Below, piece by piece: positions 1 to 6,439 of a stretch of 8,430 nucleotides of DNA (the stretch's first letter is position 1; the number at the start of each line of letters is the position of its first letter). Source of the stretch: Synergistes sp. (GTDB lineage Bacteria > Synergistota > Synergistia > Synergistales > Synergistaceae). The stretch spans positions 1 to 8,430 of the forward strand of contig JAEEYY010000220.1 of the NCBI GenBank assembly GCA_016288355.1, given 5' to 3'. The position numbers and the translations under genes are program-made. Under the pieces are notes generated by a model that made no database searches, was not told the origin of the DNA, and saw only the letters and a program-made list of their open reading frames with translations.

Positions 1-127
1 AAATATTTGACTTTAATAAATCTTTCGCTGATAAACAGGACTGCCGCAGTTTTTGCGCATCAGCGCCAAAAGGCTGTGCCGGAATGACCCGCCTGCGGCG
101 GCTGATATCTGTCTGTTTTTCAGGCCC
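1..127. other. Intergenic flank downstream of tsaD, no gene seen
   Basis: This is the 127-nt stretch after the tsaD stop codon, up to the window edge. I find no credible coding sequence on either strand. A short inverted repeat (CCGCC, 3-nt loop, GGCGG, around 91-103) follows tsaD, but no U-run follows it, so it is not a convincing terminator. A GCGC-ATCA-GCGC hairpin at about 56-67 has T's before it and A's after it, which is the reverse of a terminator. The left end is AT-rich. The next gene probably begins beyond the window. Confidence 0.5.
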
Positions 128-1156
128 TTACCAAATGCTCCAGGACGGATCGGGGGCTAGGCTCAGGTCCGAAACGTTTCCCCGCATATATGAACTGTAT
201 CCCGCCGCCGCTATCATCACCGCGTTGTCCGTGCAGATGCGGCGCGGAGGAAGAAACAGGCGTATGCCTTTATCGTTCGCGTATCTTTCCAAAGCTGCGC
301 GCAGAGCGGAATTGGCGGCCACGCCGCCCGAGACCGCAAGCCGCTTTACGCCGGTGCGGCGCAGCGCTATGTCTGTCTTCCCCATAAGGCTCTCCACGGC
401 CGCACGCTGAAACGAAGCGCAGATATCTGAGGCCCGGAGCTTTCTGCCGGCCCTGTTCTCTTTTTCTATAGCGGCCGCTACCGCAGTCTTAAGCCCGCTG
501 AAGCTGAATTCCACTTTGTCTGTCGATGAAAGGGGGACCGGGAAAGCAAAAGAAAGGGGGTCGCCTTCTGACGCCAGCCTGTCTATGACCGGGCCTCCGG
601 GATAACCCAGCCCCAGCAGCTTTGATACCTTGTCATAGGCTTCTCCTGCCGCGTCGTCGCGCGTCGTGCCGAGAAGCTCGTAATTGCCGAATTCGCGCAC
701 GAGCACGACCTCTGTATGTCCTCCGGATACGATAAGGGATATAAAGGGGGGAACAAGTTCTTCAGAAACCGCGGCGTTCGCGAATATATGCCCCTCCAGG
801 TGGTTTACCCCTATAAGAGGAAGCCCCCAGCCCTGTGAGAGCGCCTTTGCCGTCATGACCCCGACCATCAGCGAACCTATGAGCCCGGGGCCGGATGTTA
901 CCGCGACAAGGCTCAGCTCCGCCGCCGGGTCTTTTATGCCGGCTTCTTCAAGAGCGCTTTCAAGAAGCGGAAGCATGGCCTCCTGATGCATCCGCGATGC
1001 AAGCTCCGGCACAACGCCGCCGTATATACTGTGGGATTCTATCTGGCTGGATATTTTGTCTGCAAGGATCCCGTGCATGCCTTTTACAACGGCTGCCGCG
1101 GTATCATCGCAGCTTGTTTCTATTGCAAGCGTAATAAAATCTTTTTTACAAGGCAT
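128..1156 (-). CDS. tsaD: tRNA N6-adenosine threonylcarbamoyltransferase TsaD
   Basis: This is the catalytic subunit that, with TsaB and TsaE, moves the threonylcarbamoyl group from threonylcarbamoyl-AMP to A37 of ANN-decoding tRNAs (t6A) in the cytoplasm. From the chosen ATG the product is 342 aa, close to the roughly 337 aa of E. coli TsaD. Visible ASKHA/Kae1 features are the N-terminal AIETSCDDT (11-19), the GGVVPELASR block (46-55), the metal-binding HLEGH (H119 and H123), SGGHTE (144-149), the GYPGGP loop (184-189), VSGGVAAN (275-282) and the late metal ligand D310 in CTDNA. The open frame runs 37 codons further upstream, but that part lies inside the zinc ribbon gene and matches nothing in TsaD. 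The ATG at 1156 overlaps the upstream TGA by one base (TGATG), and a GGAGG sits 12 nt before it, so coupled translation is likely. No terminator is visible after it. Confidence 0.97.
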   Translation of the reverse strand: MPCKKDFITLAIETSCDDTAAAVVKGMHGILADKISSQIESHSIYGGVVPELASRMHQEAMLPLLESALEEAGIKDPAAELSLVAVTSGPGLIGSLMVGVMTAKALSQGWGLPLIGVNHLEGHIFANAAVSEELVPPFISLIVSGGHTEVVLVREFGNYELLGTTRDDAAGEAYDKVSKLLGLGYPGGPVIDRLASEGDPLSFAFPVPLSSTDKVEFSFSGLKTAVAAAIEKENRAGRKLRASDICASFQRAAVESLMGKTDIALRRTGVKRLAVSGGVAANSALRAALERYANDKGIRLFLPPRRICTDNAVMIAAAGYSSYMRGNVSDLSLAPDPSWSIW

Positions 1157-1365
1157 CAGTGCGAGCAGCCTCCGCATCCGGCACAGCTGCCGCTGCAGCA
1201 TTTTCCGCCGCTGCGTCTTGCTTCGCCCTTTTCGTGAATCAGGACACGGCAGCGGCAGTTCGGACACTTTTCGGCATGATCATCACATTCAAACACCAGG
1301 CCGCAGTCCGCGCATCTGTAGACATGCTTCGCTTTGGTGCGCTCTTCTACTTCATGACTTTCCAT
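1156..1365 (-). CDS. FmdB-like small zinc ribbon protein
   Basis: This is a 69-aa Cys-rich protein resembling the FmdB family of putative regulatory zinc ribbons; the biochemical role of that family is not established. The ribbon is YRCADCG (C18, C21) followed by CPNC (C34, C37), with C27 and C39 as additional cysteines. Two Cys pairs about 13 residues apart are the usual fold signature. The tail is Gly/Ser/Cys-rich (C56, C57, C61, C64, C67 and a final His69), as often seen in FmdB proteins, and could bind another metal. The ATG is the only plausible start and lies 19 nt inside the preceding gene; a weak GGAG lies about 13 nt upstream. Its stop overlaps the tsaD start by one base. The tight packing suggests co-expression with tsaD but proves no role in tRNA modification. 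Confidence 0.82.
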   Translation of the reverse strand: MESHEVEERTKAKHVYRCADCGLVFECDDHAEKCPNCRCRVLIHEKGEARRSGGKCCSGSCAGCGGCSH

Positions 1366-1904
1366 GTCTCGCTGTAATCTCCGTAACCTATTCTTATCTC
1401 ATCGCCGGCTTTGAGCCCCGAAGCCGGGACCGCAAAGGCAAAGTAGCCGTCCGACTTTGAGGGGAGCTCCCCAAACGGGTTATTCATGCTTGATGAAAGT
1501 ATATCTTCCTTCTGAAGATGATGTTTCCCTACAAAAACTTCTTTATAGTCGAAATTCCATGGCTTATAGACGTCGACATGCGCAATAAAAAACTTCTTCC
1601 CGCGTGAGGCTTCAGAGCCGTAGTATTGTGCCAGATCAAATACCGGCACGGGTACGGTGACGTCGGAACGCAGCGCCTTCGCCATAGCCTCGTCGACATA
1701 GATTATATGCAGCATGCCTCGCGCACCGATCACTATCTCGCCGAGACGCTCTCCCTCGACCCAGATGTCGGTCTGCCTTTCGTCTATCAGGCCGGGCACG
1801 GTGGCGATAACGGGAGCGGCACCGTCGTTACGGTCCGCAAAAACAGTGCAAGGGGTCAAAAATAATGCTGTCAGCGCAATGATCAGGCAGATGATCCTCT
1901 TCAT
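1347..1904 (-). CDS. Secreted protein of unknown function
   Basis: I do not recognise this family. The 185-aa product begins with a clear Sec signal peptide: MKRIICL, a hydrophobic core, then a likely signal peptidase I site after VFA (about residue 23). The mature part of roughly 160 aa is mixed alpha/beta in character, with no further membrane segment and no cysteines. It has aromatic-rich stretches such as HVDVYKPWNFDYKEVF and ends in IRIGYGDYSETWKVMK, so a small periplasmic beta-rich domain is possible. AAGGAGGAG at 1923-1915 supports initiation. The ATG at 1904 has a 10-nt spacer, while an in-frame TTG at 1910 has only 4 nt and would add two residues. The gene follows murJ after 73 nt and overlaps the zinc ribbon gene by 19 nt. 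Signal peptide and reading frame look real; the function is unknown. Confidence 0.85.
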   Translation of the reverse strand: MKRIICLIIALTALFLTPCTVFADRNDGAAPVIATVPGLIDERQTDIWVEGERLGEIVIGARGMLHIIYVDEAMAKALRSDVTVPVPVFDLAQYYGSEASRGKKFFIAHVDVYKPWNFDYKEVFVGKHHLQKEDILSSSMNNPFGELPSKSDGYFAFAVPASGLKAGDEIRIGYGDYSETWKVMK

Positions 1905-1914
1905 TATCAAAATG

Positions 1915-1923
1915 CTCCTCCTT
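1915..1923 (-). promoter_or_regulatory. Ribosome binding site of the unknown secreted protein
   Basis: The minus-strand sequence AAGGAGGAG matches the anti-Shine-Dalgarno sequence strongly. Its spacing favours the ATG at 1904 (10 nt) but does not rule out the TTG at 1910 (4 nt). This strong site shows that the gene after the 73-nt gap is independently translated. Confidence 0.75.
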
Positions 1924-1961
1924 CAGATGTCCGCTCCGGCAGACGCAAGCTTAACGGATAT

Positions 1962-1981
1962 AATAGCACAACGGCTTTCAG
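1962..1981 (-). repeat. 20-nt repeat at the murJ 3' end (copy 2 of 2)
   Basis: On the minus strand this reads CTGAAAGCCGTTGTGCTATT and includes the murJ stop codon. It matches 18 of 20 bases, in the same orientation, with the pyrF leader at 7762-7781. Here only one arm of the pyrF-leader hairpin is present, so no strong stem can form. It may be a relic of a dispersed element or a coincidence. Confidence 0.4.
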
Positions 1982-3669
1982 CGGCGCTTTCCTGCAAGCG
2001 CGCCTTTTATCCACTGCCATTCCGAGCAGTGCGTGGCTATCGTAGAAACGCCGTATACGATGATACTGCCGGCAACCGATACAGCAAGCCATGAAAGGCG
2101 CCGCAGCATGCCTGAATTCACCGGATACGGGAATAAATACTTCAGCGCAAGCAGAAAGCCTCCCATAAGAAGCAGAGGGGGCAATATCCTTGCGAGCCAT
2201 TTTGTTTCCAGTATCGAAAGCTTTTCTCCGATATCGCGCGCAAGCAGGTAAGCGGCAAATAGCGCAGCCGCGGTGAATGCAGACGAACCCGCCAGCGCAA
2301 GGCCGGCATAGCCTAATTTGCGCATCAGCAGCAGGCTTGCGGCAAGGTTTACACATACAGTCACTCCTGTGACCATGATCGCCGCCCGCGGCAGCCGCCT
2401 TGCGTATATAGCCCGCATTATGACTGTGTTGCTTGCCATGCCCGGAAGCCCGAGAGCATAGAGCGAGAGCGCGGTGGCCGTAGCGCCCCATGCCCATTCC
2501 GAAAATGCGCCGCGATAGAACAGTATATGCACGACTTCTTTGGATACTATCGCAAGCCCCACCGTGACGGGCAGAATAACAAAGAGGTTAAAGCGTATAG
2601 CATCCCGCGCAAAATCACGGAATTCAGCTGTATTTTCCGGATTCTGGCGTGAGAGCATCGGAAGCACCGCCTGGGATATCGTGATCACGAACAGCCCAAG
2701 AGGCAGCTGCAGCACACGGTCGGCATAGGTAAGAACGGATATTGATCCGGCAGAGAGAAATGAACCGAGCATCCTGCTGATCACCGGATTAAGCTGGTTC
2801 AGCGAAAGCCCCGCTGCATAGGGCAGAAAGAGCGCCATCATGCTGCGGAGCTGTGTATCATCCCGCCTTGGCATCACAGGGCGCAGCGGCATCTTAAGTC
2901 TGCTGCACCATATCACCTGCAGCATCATATGGCAGAAGCCTCCGAGCAGAACTGCCATGGCGAGGTTCCAGACGGAAAGGTGTCTTCTTGAGGCAAGCAG
3001 GAAAAGGATATAAGCAAGGTTGCTCAGAGCCGGGGCTATCGACGGTATAAAGAAACAGCCCATACTGTTTAGCACGCCCATCGCAAGAGCCGCCGCGGAA
3101 ACAAGCAAAAGGAACGGGAACATCGCGCGCGAAAGTGCAACGGCAAGCGCTTTCTCGTCCGGAGCAAAACCGGGGGCTATTATGCCTACTATGACGGGAG
3201 AAAACAGAATGCCGGCGATTATAACCAAAGCGCAGCCGCACATAAGAACGCTGACTGCTTCATTTGCAAGTTTTCGCGCCCTGACATTTCCTTCTGTTTC
3301 AAGGACGCGTGAAAATACAGGGACAAAGGACGCGGAAAGAGCTCCTTCCGCCAGCAGCTGACGTGCGAGATTTGCTATCGTATAGGCTACAAAAAAGGCG
3401 TCCAGCTGGCGCGTTGCGCCGAAAAGCGCCGCCGTCAGCATCTCGCGTATAAGGCCCAGCACACGGCTCAGCAGCGTCCCCGCCATCATTCGCATTGCAT
3501 GCGTGACCATGCCCGACAAAGCATCGGGACGCTTGCTCTCTGTGGCACTCTTTTCGCTTTGCGCTTCGCGCAAAGAGGGATCTGCGCAGCCGGTTAAAGC
3601 ATCCGGACGCTTGCTGTTTTCCTGCGCCGTGTTTTCAGGCCCGCAGGCGCTGCTGATCTCTTCTTTCAT
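1978..3669 (-). CDS. murJ: Lipid II flippase MurJ (MviN family)
   Basis: This integral membrane flippase of the MOP superfamily moves lipid II across the inner membrane for peptidoglycan synthesis. The product is 563 aa, with many hydrophobic segments consistent with the family's usual 14 helices. The conserved start of the core, LLSRVLGLIRE, carries R69 and R75, matching E. coli R18 and R24. DAFFVA (D90) and NLARQLLAEGA (R103) match E. coli D39 and R52, and YADR near the middle matches the R270 region. The constant offset of 51 shows that residues 1-53 are an N-terminal extension. It is hydrophilic and contains the repeat SKRPDAL(T/S)G twice (19-27 and 45-53). The ATG at 3669 overlaps the lptB stop (TAATG) without a clear ribosome binding site, implying coupled translation. 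M54 at 3510 is an alternative start for a normal-length 510-aa core, but it too lacks a ribosome binding site. Confidence 0.95.
   Translation of the reverse strand: MKEEISSACGPENTAQENSKRPDALTGCADPSLREAQSEKSATESKRPDALSGMVTHAMRMMAGTLLSRVLGLIREMLTAALFGATRQLDAFFVAYTIANLARQLLAEGALSASFVPVFSRVLETEGNVRARKLANEAVSVLMCGCALVIIAGILFSPVIVGIIAPGFAPDEKALAVALSRAMFPFLLLVSAAALAMGVLNSMGCFFIPSIAPALSNLAYILFLLASRRHLSVWNLAMAVLLGGFCHMMLQVIWCSRLKMPLRPVMPRRDDTQLRSMMALFLPYAAGLSLNQLNPVISRMLGSFLSAGSISVLTYADRVLQLPLGLFVITISQAVLPMLSRQNPENTAEFRDFARDAIRFNLFVILPVTVGLAIVSKEVVHILFYRGAFSEWAWGATATALSLYALGLPGMASNTVIMRAIYARRLPRAAIMVTGVTVCVNLAASLLLMRKLGYAGLALAGSSAFTAAALFAAYLLARDIGEKLSILETKWLARILPPLLLMGGFLLALKYLFPYPVNSGMLRRLSWLAVSVAGSIIVYGVSTIATHCSEWQWIKGALAGKRR
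3518..3615 (-). repeat. In-frame direct repeat flanking a palindrome inside the murJ 5' end
   Basis: Two 20-nt direct repeats (3518-3537 and 3596-3615, 19 of 20 identical) lie 78 nt apart, exactly 26 codons, and encode the two SKRPDAL(S/T)G segments of the MurJ extension. Between them is a perfect 8-bp inverted repeat (CTTTGCGC at 3557-3564, loop TTC, GCGCAAAG at 3568-3575). The layout suggests a short duplication or a small palindromic insertion that kept the reading frame. Confidence 0.75.
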
Positions 3670-4415
3670 TACCAGGTAAAGTCTTTGCCGAGGTAGAACT
3701 TTCTGGCGTCCTTGTTTTCGGTTATATAATCAGGCTTGCCCTCAAGGAACACTTTGCCTTCATATATAAGGCACGCTCTGTCCGTTATCGTAAGGGTCTC
3801 GCGGACATTATGGTCCGTCAGAAGTATACCGTAGCCGCGTTCTTTGAGGTCGCGTATTATCGACTGAAGATCCGCGACTGCTATCGGGTCTATGCCGCTG
3901 AAAGGTTCGTCAAGAAGTATAAAAAGAGGCTCGATAGCAAGGCAGCGCGCGATCTCGACACGTCTGCGCTCGCCTCCGGAAAGAGACTGCGCCTTTGTGT
4001 CTTCAAGGTGGGAGAGCCCGTACTCTTTGAGCAGATATGATATCTTTTCGCCGCGCTCGTCCCGTCCCATACCTGATTCCTCAAGCACGAGATCAAGGTT
4101 CTGGCGCACCGTAAGACTGCGGAATACCGAGGGCTCCTGCGGCAGATAGCCTATACCGGCCCTGGCCCTGCGGTACATCGGCAGACCGGCAAGGGAAACG
4201 CCGCCGAGCGTCACGCTGCCGCTTTCCGGTATTATGCGTCCGACTATCATATAGAAGGTGGTGCTTTTTCCGGCGCCGTTAGGCCCGAGCAGTCCCAGTA
4301 TCTCGCCGCTTTTTATCTCAAGGCTGACTTCATCGACTACCCGGCGGCCGGAGAATGATTTTACCAGCTTTTCCGCGCGCAGCACCGTTTTCTTTTCTTC
4401 GTCGTTCTGCATCAT
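3669..4415 (-). CDS. lptB: LPS export ABC transporter ATP-binding protein LptB
   Basis: This cytoplasmic ATPase of the LptB2FGC complex powers LPS extraction from the inner membrane and delivery to the LptA bridge. The 248-aa product (E. coli LptB is 241) has Walker A GPNGAGKST (44-52), Q-loop Q93 in GYLPQEPSVF, signature LSGGERRR (145-152), Walker B FILLDEP with D169 and E170, the D-loop region SGIDPIAV, and H-loop H202 in LLTDHN. The phrase PFSGIDPIAVADLQ is typical of LptB rather than of LivF-type relatives. The start is 4 nt after the lptA stop; two tandem ATG codons (4415 and 4412) are possible and no strong ribosome binding site is visible. The stop overlaps the murJ start. The permease partners LptF and LptG are not in the window. 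Neighbouring lptA makes the LPS assignment firm. Confidence 0.96.
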   Translation of the reverse strand: MMQNDEEKKTVLRAEKLVKSFSGRRVVDEVSLEIKSGEILGLLGPNGAGKSTTFYMIVGRIIPESGSVTLGGVSLAGLPMYRRARAGIGYLPQEPSVFRSLTVRQNLDLVLEESGMGRDERGEKISYLLKEYGLSHLEDTKAQSLSGGERRRVEIARCLAIEPLFILLDEPFSGIDPIAVADLQSIIRDLKERGYGILLTDHNVRETLTITDRACLIYEGKVFLEGKPDYITENKDARKFYLGKDFTW

Positions 4416-4419
4416 GATA

Positions 4420-5451
4420 TCAATGATTCACCCAATCTTCCTCTTCGTCAGAGATATGCTGGTCATCCGGGCGCACAGATCTGGTCTCCTCCTCGGTTTC
4501 CGGAGGGGTCTCCTTCCTGGCGGGCTTTGAGGGTTTCTCTTCCTTTTTTTCTGCTTCAGGCTCAGGCTTCTTTTCTTTTTCTTCCGTAAAGAATACTATT
4601 CTTGAATTGCCTTTTGCCTCTACAAGTCTGGTGTCTTCATGCATCACCATGGTGTCGGCCGTCACGGTCTTGCCGTCGCTGCGGACAGCCTTTGTGTTGC
4701 CGGATACGACAACTGTTCCGCGGGCTTTTGAATAGACTGCCTTATTCCCGGTGATCTTTGTTTTCTTGCCCTCGTTATCCACATAGTGGAATACCACGCT
4801 TTTATCGGCCGTCATCTCTGTCATTACGTCTTCGCCGGTCTTGGGATCTTTGCCGATACGTCCTTCGACAGTCTTTGCTGCAAGAGAGAACTTTTCTTTC
4901 TTATCCTCATAGCGGCGCACGCCGCGCGCCCAGAATTTGTCGTTTATCCTCGTAAACTCATCCGAGTCTATTATCCTGTTGTCAAGCAGTCCGTCGACAT
5001 TGCCCTTGGCCCAGTAGTTTGTCGTCCCCATCTCCCAGCGCACGTATTCGGCGCTGAGCCTGTCTTTAGGTGCTCGTGTCAGCTTAACGCTTCCCTGCGC
5101 CTCAAAGAAGCCTTCGGATTTTTTGGAGCTGGCGCCCATCCATGAAGCACGGTCGGCTTTCAGCGTTATTCCTTCCTCTGGAAATTTACCGTCTACATTC
5201 CCGCGGACGCGGAGTATTTCTTTTTCTGTATTGCCGTCAGCCTCGTTGCCTTTAATAACGGATTTGCCTTTGATGATGACGACGTTGCCCTTCGCAAACG
5301 CATCTCCCGTGTTGGTGTCATATCGTATGTCATCGGCAGAAAGCGAATTTCTGACTTCAACGGCAAAAGCGCCTCCGCACGCAGCGGCGATACAGAAGAC
5401 AGCTACGGCCGCAGCAGCGCATACTTTTTTGATCTTTATAATAAATGCCAC
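4420..5451 (-). CDS. lptA: LptA/OstA-like periplasmic LPS transport protein
   Basis: This is a periplasmic beta-jellyroll protein of the OstA family, expected to bridge LPS between the inner and outer membranes. It is 343 aa. The signal peptide (basic IKIKK, Ala-rich core) has a likely cleavage site after AFA at residue 30. LSADDIRYD and the following block (about 37-75) form a clear OstA N-terminal motif. Further blocks of the same style (GNV, LKADRASW, LSAEYVRW, MTADKSVV, KITGNKAVYS, TVTADTMV) continue to about residue 289, so the body is longer than the roughly 185-aa E. coli LptA and closer to an LptA/LptD-N-type array. Residues 290-343 are a Lys/Glu/Pro-rich tail, probably disordered. 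The start is GTG, supported by GAGGG 6 nt upstream; no ATG lies in frame within the signal peptide. It is the first gene of the block with lptB and murJ. Confidence 0.88.
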   Translation of the reverse strand: MAFIIKIKKVCAAAAVAVFCIAAACGGAFAVEVRNSLSADDIRYDTNTGDAFAKGNVVIIKGKSVIKGNEADGNTEKEILRVRGNVDGKFPEEGITLKADRASWMGASSKKSEGFFEAQGSVKLTRAPKDRLSAEYVRWEMGTTNYWAKGNVDGLLDNRIIDSDEFTRINDKFWARGVRRYEDKKEKFSLAAKTVEGRIGKDPKTGEDVMTEMTADKSVVFHYVDNEGKKTKITGNKAVYSKARGTVVVSGNTKAVRSDGKTVTADTMVMHEDTRLVEAKGNSRIVFFTEEKEKKPEPEAEKKEEKPSKPARKETPPETEEETRSVRPDDQHISDEEEDWVNH

Positions 5452-5457
5452 AGCGAT

Positions 5458-5462
5458 CCCTC
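5458..5462 (-). promoter_or_regulatory. Ribosome binding site deciding the GTG start of lptA
   Basis: GAGGG on the minus strand lies 6 nt before the GTG at 5451. The only nearby ATG, at 5464, overlaps this site and is out of frame, so GTG is the best-supported start. Confidence 0.7.
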
Positions 5463-5482
5463 ATTTCGGCGAGTTAGAGCAA

Positions 5483-5502
5483 TGCGGCTGCATATGGCCG
5501 CA
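5483..5502 (-). promoter_or_regulatory. Stem-loop in the lptA leader
   Basis: A perfect 6-bp inverted repeat (TGCGGC and GCCGCA) encloses the 8-nt loop tgcatatg. It lies just after the predicted transcription start, and no U-run follows. A 5'-end stabilising hairpin or a protein-binding dyad are both possible; a terminator is unlikely. Confidence 0.4.
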
Positions 5503-5503
5503 G

Positions 5504-5532
5504 ATAATAGTATTTTACATGATTCTGCGCAA
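5504..5532 (-). promoter_or_regulatory. Candidate sigma70-type promoter for lptA-lptB-murJ
   Basis: On the minus strand, TTGCGC (5532-5527, 3 of 6 to the -35 consensus) and TATTAT (5509-5504, 5 of 6 to the -10 consensus) are separated by exactly 17 nt, within an AT-rich part of the 112-nt gap. The predicted start is near 5497, about 46 nt before the lptA GTG. The match is decent but unproven. Confidence 0.45.
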
Positions 5533-5563
5533 TATGTATTGGGTTATTTTCCGCAACGGACTT

Positions 5564-6439
5564 TTAAGGACGTTTTTTGCCCTTAGCCGGCGCCGCCTTC
5601 ACATTCGCAGCTTTGAGTTTATTGTCTATCTGCGTGAATATATCATGCAGAAATACAAAATAATCAATGTTATTGTGCGGCGGCACGAGAGTCAGCCGGT
5701 TCGGATAGCGGACAGCAGCCGAGCGGATAACAGCCGGAGTCCACGGGTCAAGCAGCAGAAGCCATCCGCGGCGGGCAGCCTCGTCAAGCGCCGCTTTAAG
5801 AGCGGCGCTGCCGCCGTTCAGCCATTCTTTCCATACAGAGTCAGGCGGGCGTACCACGCCGGTAACGGAAGATCTCACCCATATGCCCTGAGCCCCGGTA
5901 AGGTCAAGTATACGCGCGCCGGCAAGCATATGACGGCCTGCTCCCATAGTACTGTCGATCCGCGACTGGAATTCGGCGAGCCGCCGCTGATAATACGAAT
6001 AATTTTTCCCGTCGGCGCCCGCTATTATCTTCATCGTCTCCTGCGCCACCGACGGCAGCATAGCCGGATCAAAGAATGCTGCGCGTCTTTCGTCTTCATC
6101 AAGCGCCAGCTTGGGATAAAGGACGCTGAGCTTCTTATTGCTGGCGCTTATCTTCAGTTTTGCCGCCTCGCGCATGTCAAACGCGATTATGATCTCCCCT
6201 GCCCTCGGACGTGCCGCTGGAACTTCCGCCCCTGACGTCGTCCAGCGCGAAAGCGAACGTACCGAAGCCTGCCTTCCTCCAATAAAGGAGGCGACCTCCA
6301 AAAGCCACGGAGAGGTGACGGCGACTCTGATCTGCGGCTGTGCGGCAGAGCAGCTGCCCGCCAAAAGGGCTATTATGGTAATGAGAAGGGTGGAGCGCAG
6401 AGCAAAGAGCAGGCGCCCGGCCCGTCTTTCTTTCGCCAT
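5564..6439 (-). CDS. Divergent ZnuA-like periplasmic solute-binding protein
   Basis: This 291-aa exported protein is arranged like metal-binding solute-binding proteins of ABC transporters (ZnuA, cluster A-I). It has a hydrophobic signal segment (about 16-33) ending ALLAGSCSAA, where C30 gives an imperfect lipobox, so it is a lipoprotein or a cleaved Sec substrate. RVAVTSPWLLEVASFIGG (38-55) resembles the family's first strand and helix, and FFDP (122-125), KNYSYYQRRLAEFQSRID (145-162) and the C-terminal DYFVFLHDIF resemble later landmarks. The usual PHxYxP histidine is absent near 70-80, and A120 stands where the His of HVWLDP would be. Canonical Zn or Mn binding is therefore doubtful. A basic tail, AKGKKRP, ends the protein. 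The ATG directly follows the pyrE stop (TAAATG) with no visible ribosome binding site. No permease or ATPase partner is present. Family placement was done by eye and is moderate. Confidence 0.6.
   Translation of the reverse strand: MAKERRAGRLLFALRSTLLITIIALLAGSCSAAQPQIRVAVTSPWLLEVASFIGGRQASVRSLSRWTTSGAEVPAARPRAGEIIIAFDMREAAKLKISASNKKLSVLYPKLALDEDERRAAFFDPAMLPSVAQETMKIIAGADGKNYSYYQRRLAEFQSRIDSTMGAGRHMLAGARILDLTGAQGIWVRSSVTGVVRPPDSVWKEWLNGGSAALKAALDEAARRGWLLLLDPWTPAVIRSAAVRYPNRLTLVPPHNNIDYFVFLHDIFTQIDNKLKAANVKAAPAKGKKRP

Noticed and set aside
7..35. Plus-strand promoter-like pair TTGACT and GATAAA with a 17-nt spacer at the left edge
   Set aside because: The -10 match is weak (4 of 6), no plus-strand gene follows, and AT-rich flanks produce such pairs by chance. 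It could only drive antisense RNA into tsaD, for which there is no other sign.
56..67. Terminator for tsaD
   Set aside because: The GCGC-ATCA-GCGC stem has T's on its 5' side and A's on its 3' side in both directions, the opposite of an intrinsic terminator.
1157..1267. N-terminal extension of TsaD by 37 residues
   Set aside because: This part is the zinc ribbon gene read in another frame and has no TsaD-like sequence. The ATG at 1156 overlaps the upstream stop and gives the normal length.
1926..1941. Small hairpin (GUCUGC-CGGA-GCGGAC) between murJ and the secreted protein gene
   Set aside because: It has a six-pair stem with one G-U wobble and no U-run after it. It is too weak to call a terminator or regulator.
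5123..6235. Long 370-codon open frame on the plus strand
   Set aside because: It runs antisense across lptA, the gap and the ZnuA-like gene, has no recognisable domain and no ribosome binding site, and its composition fits a shadow of the minus-strand genes.
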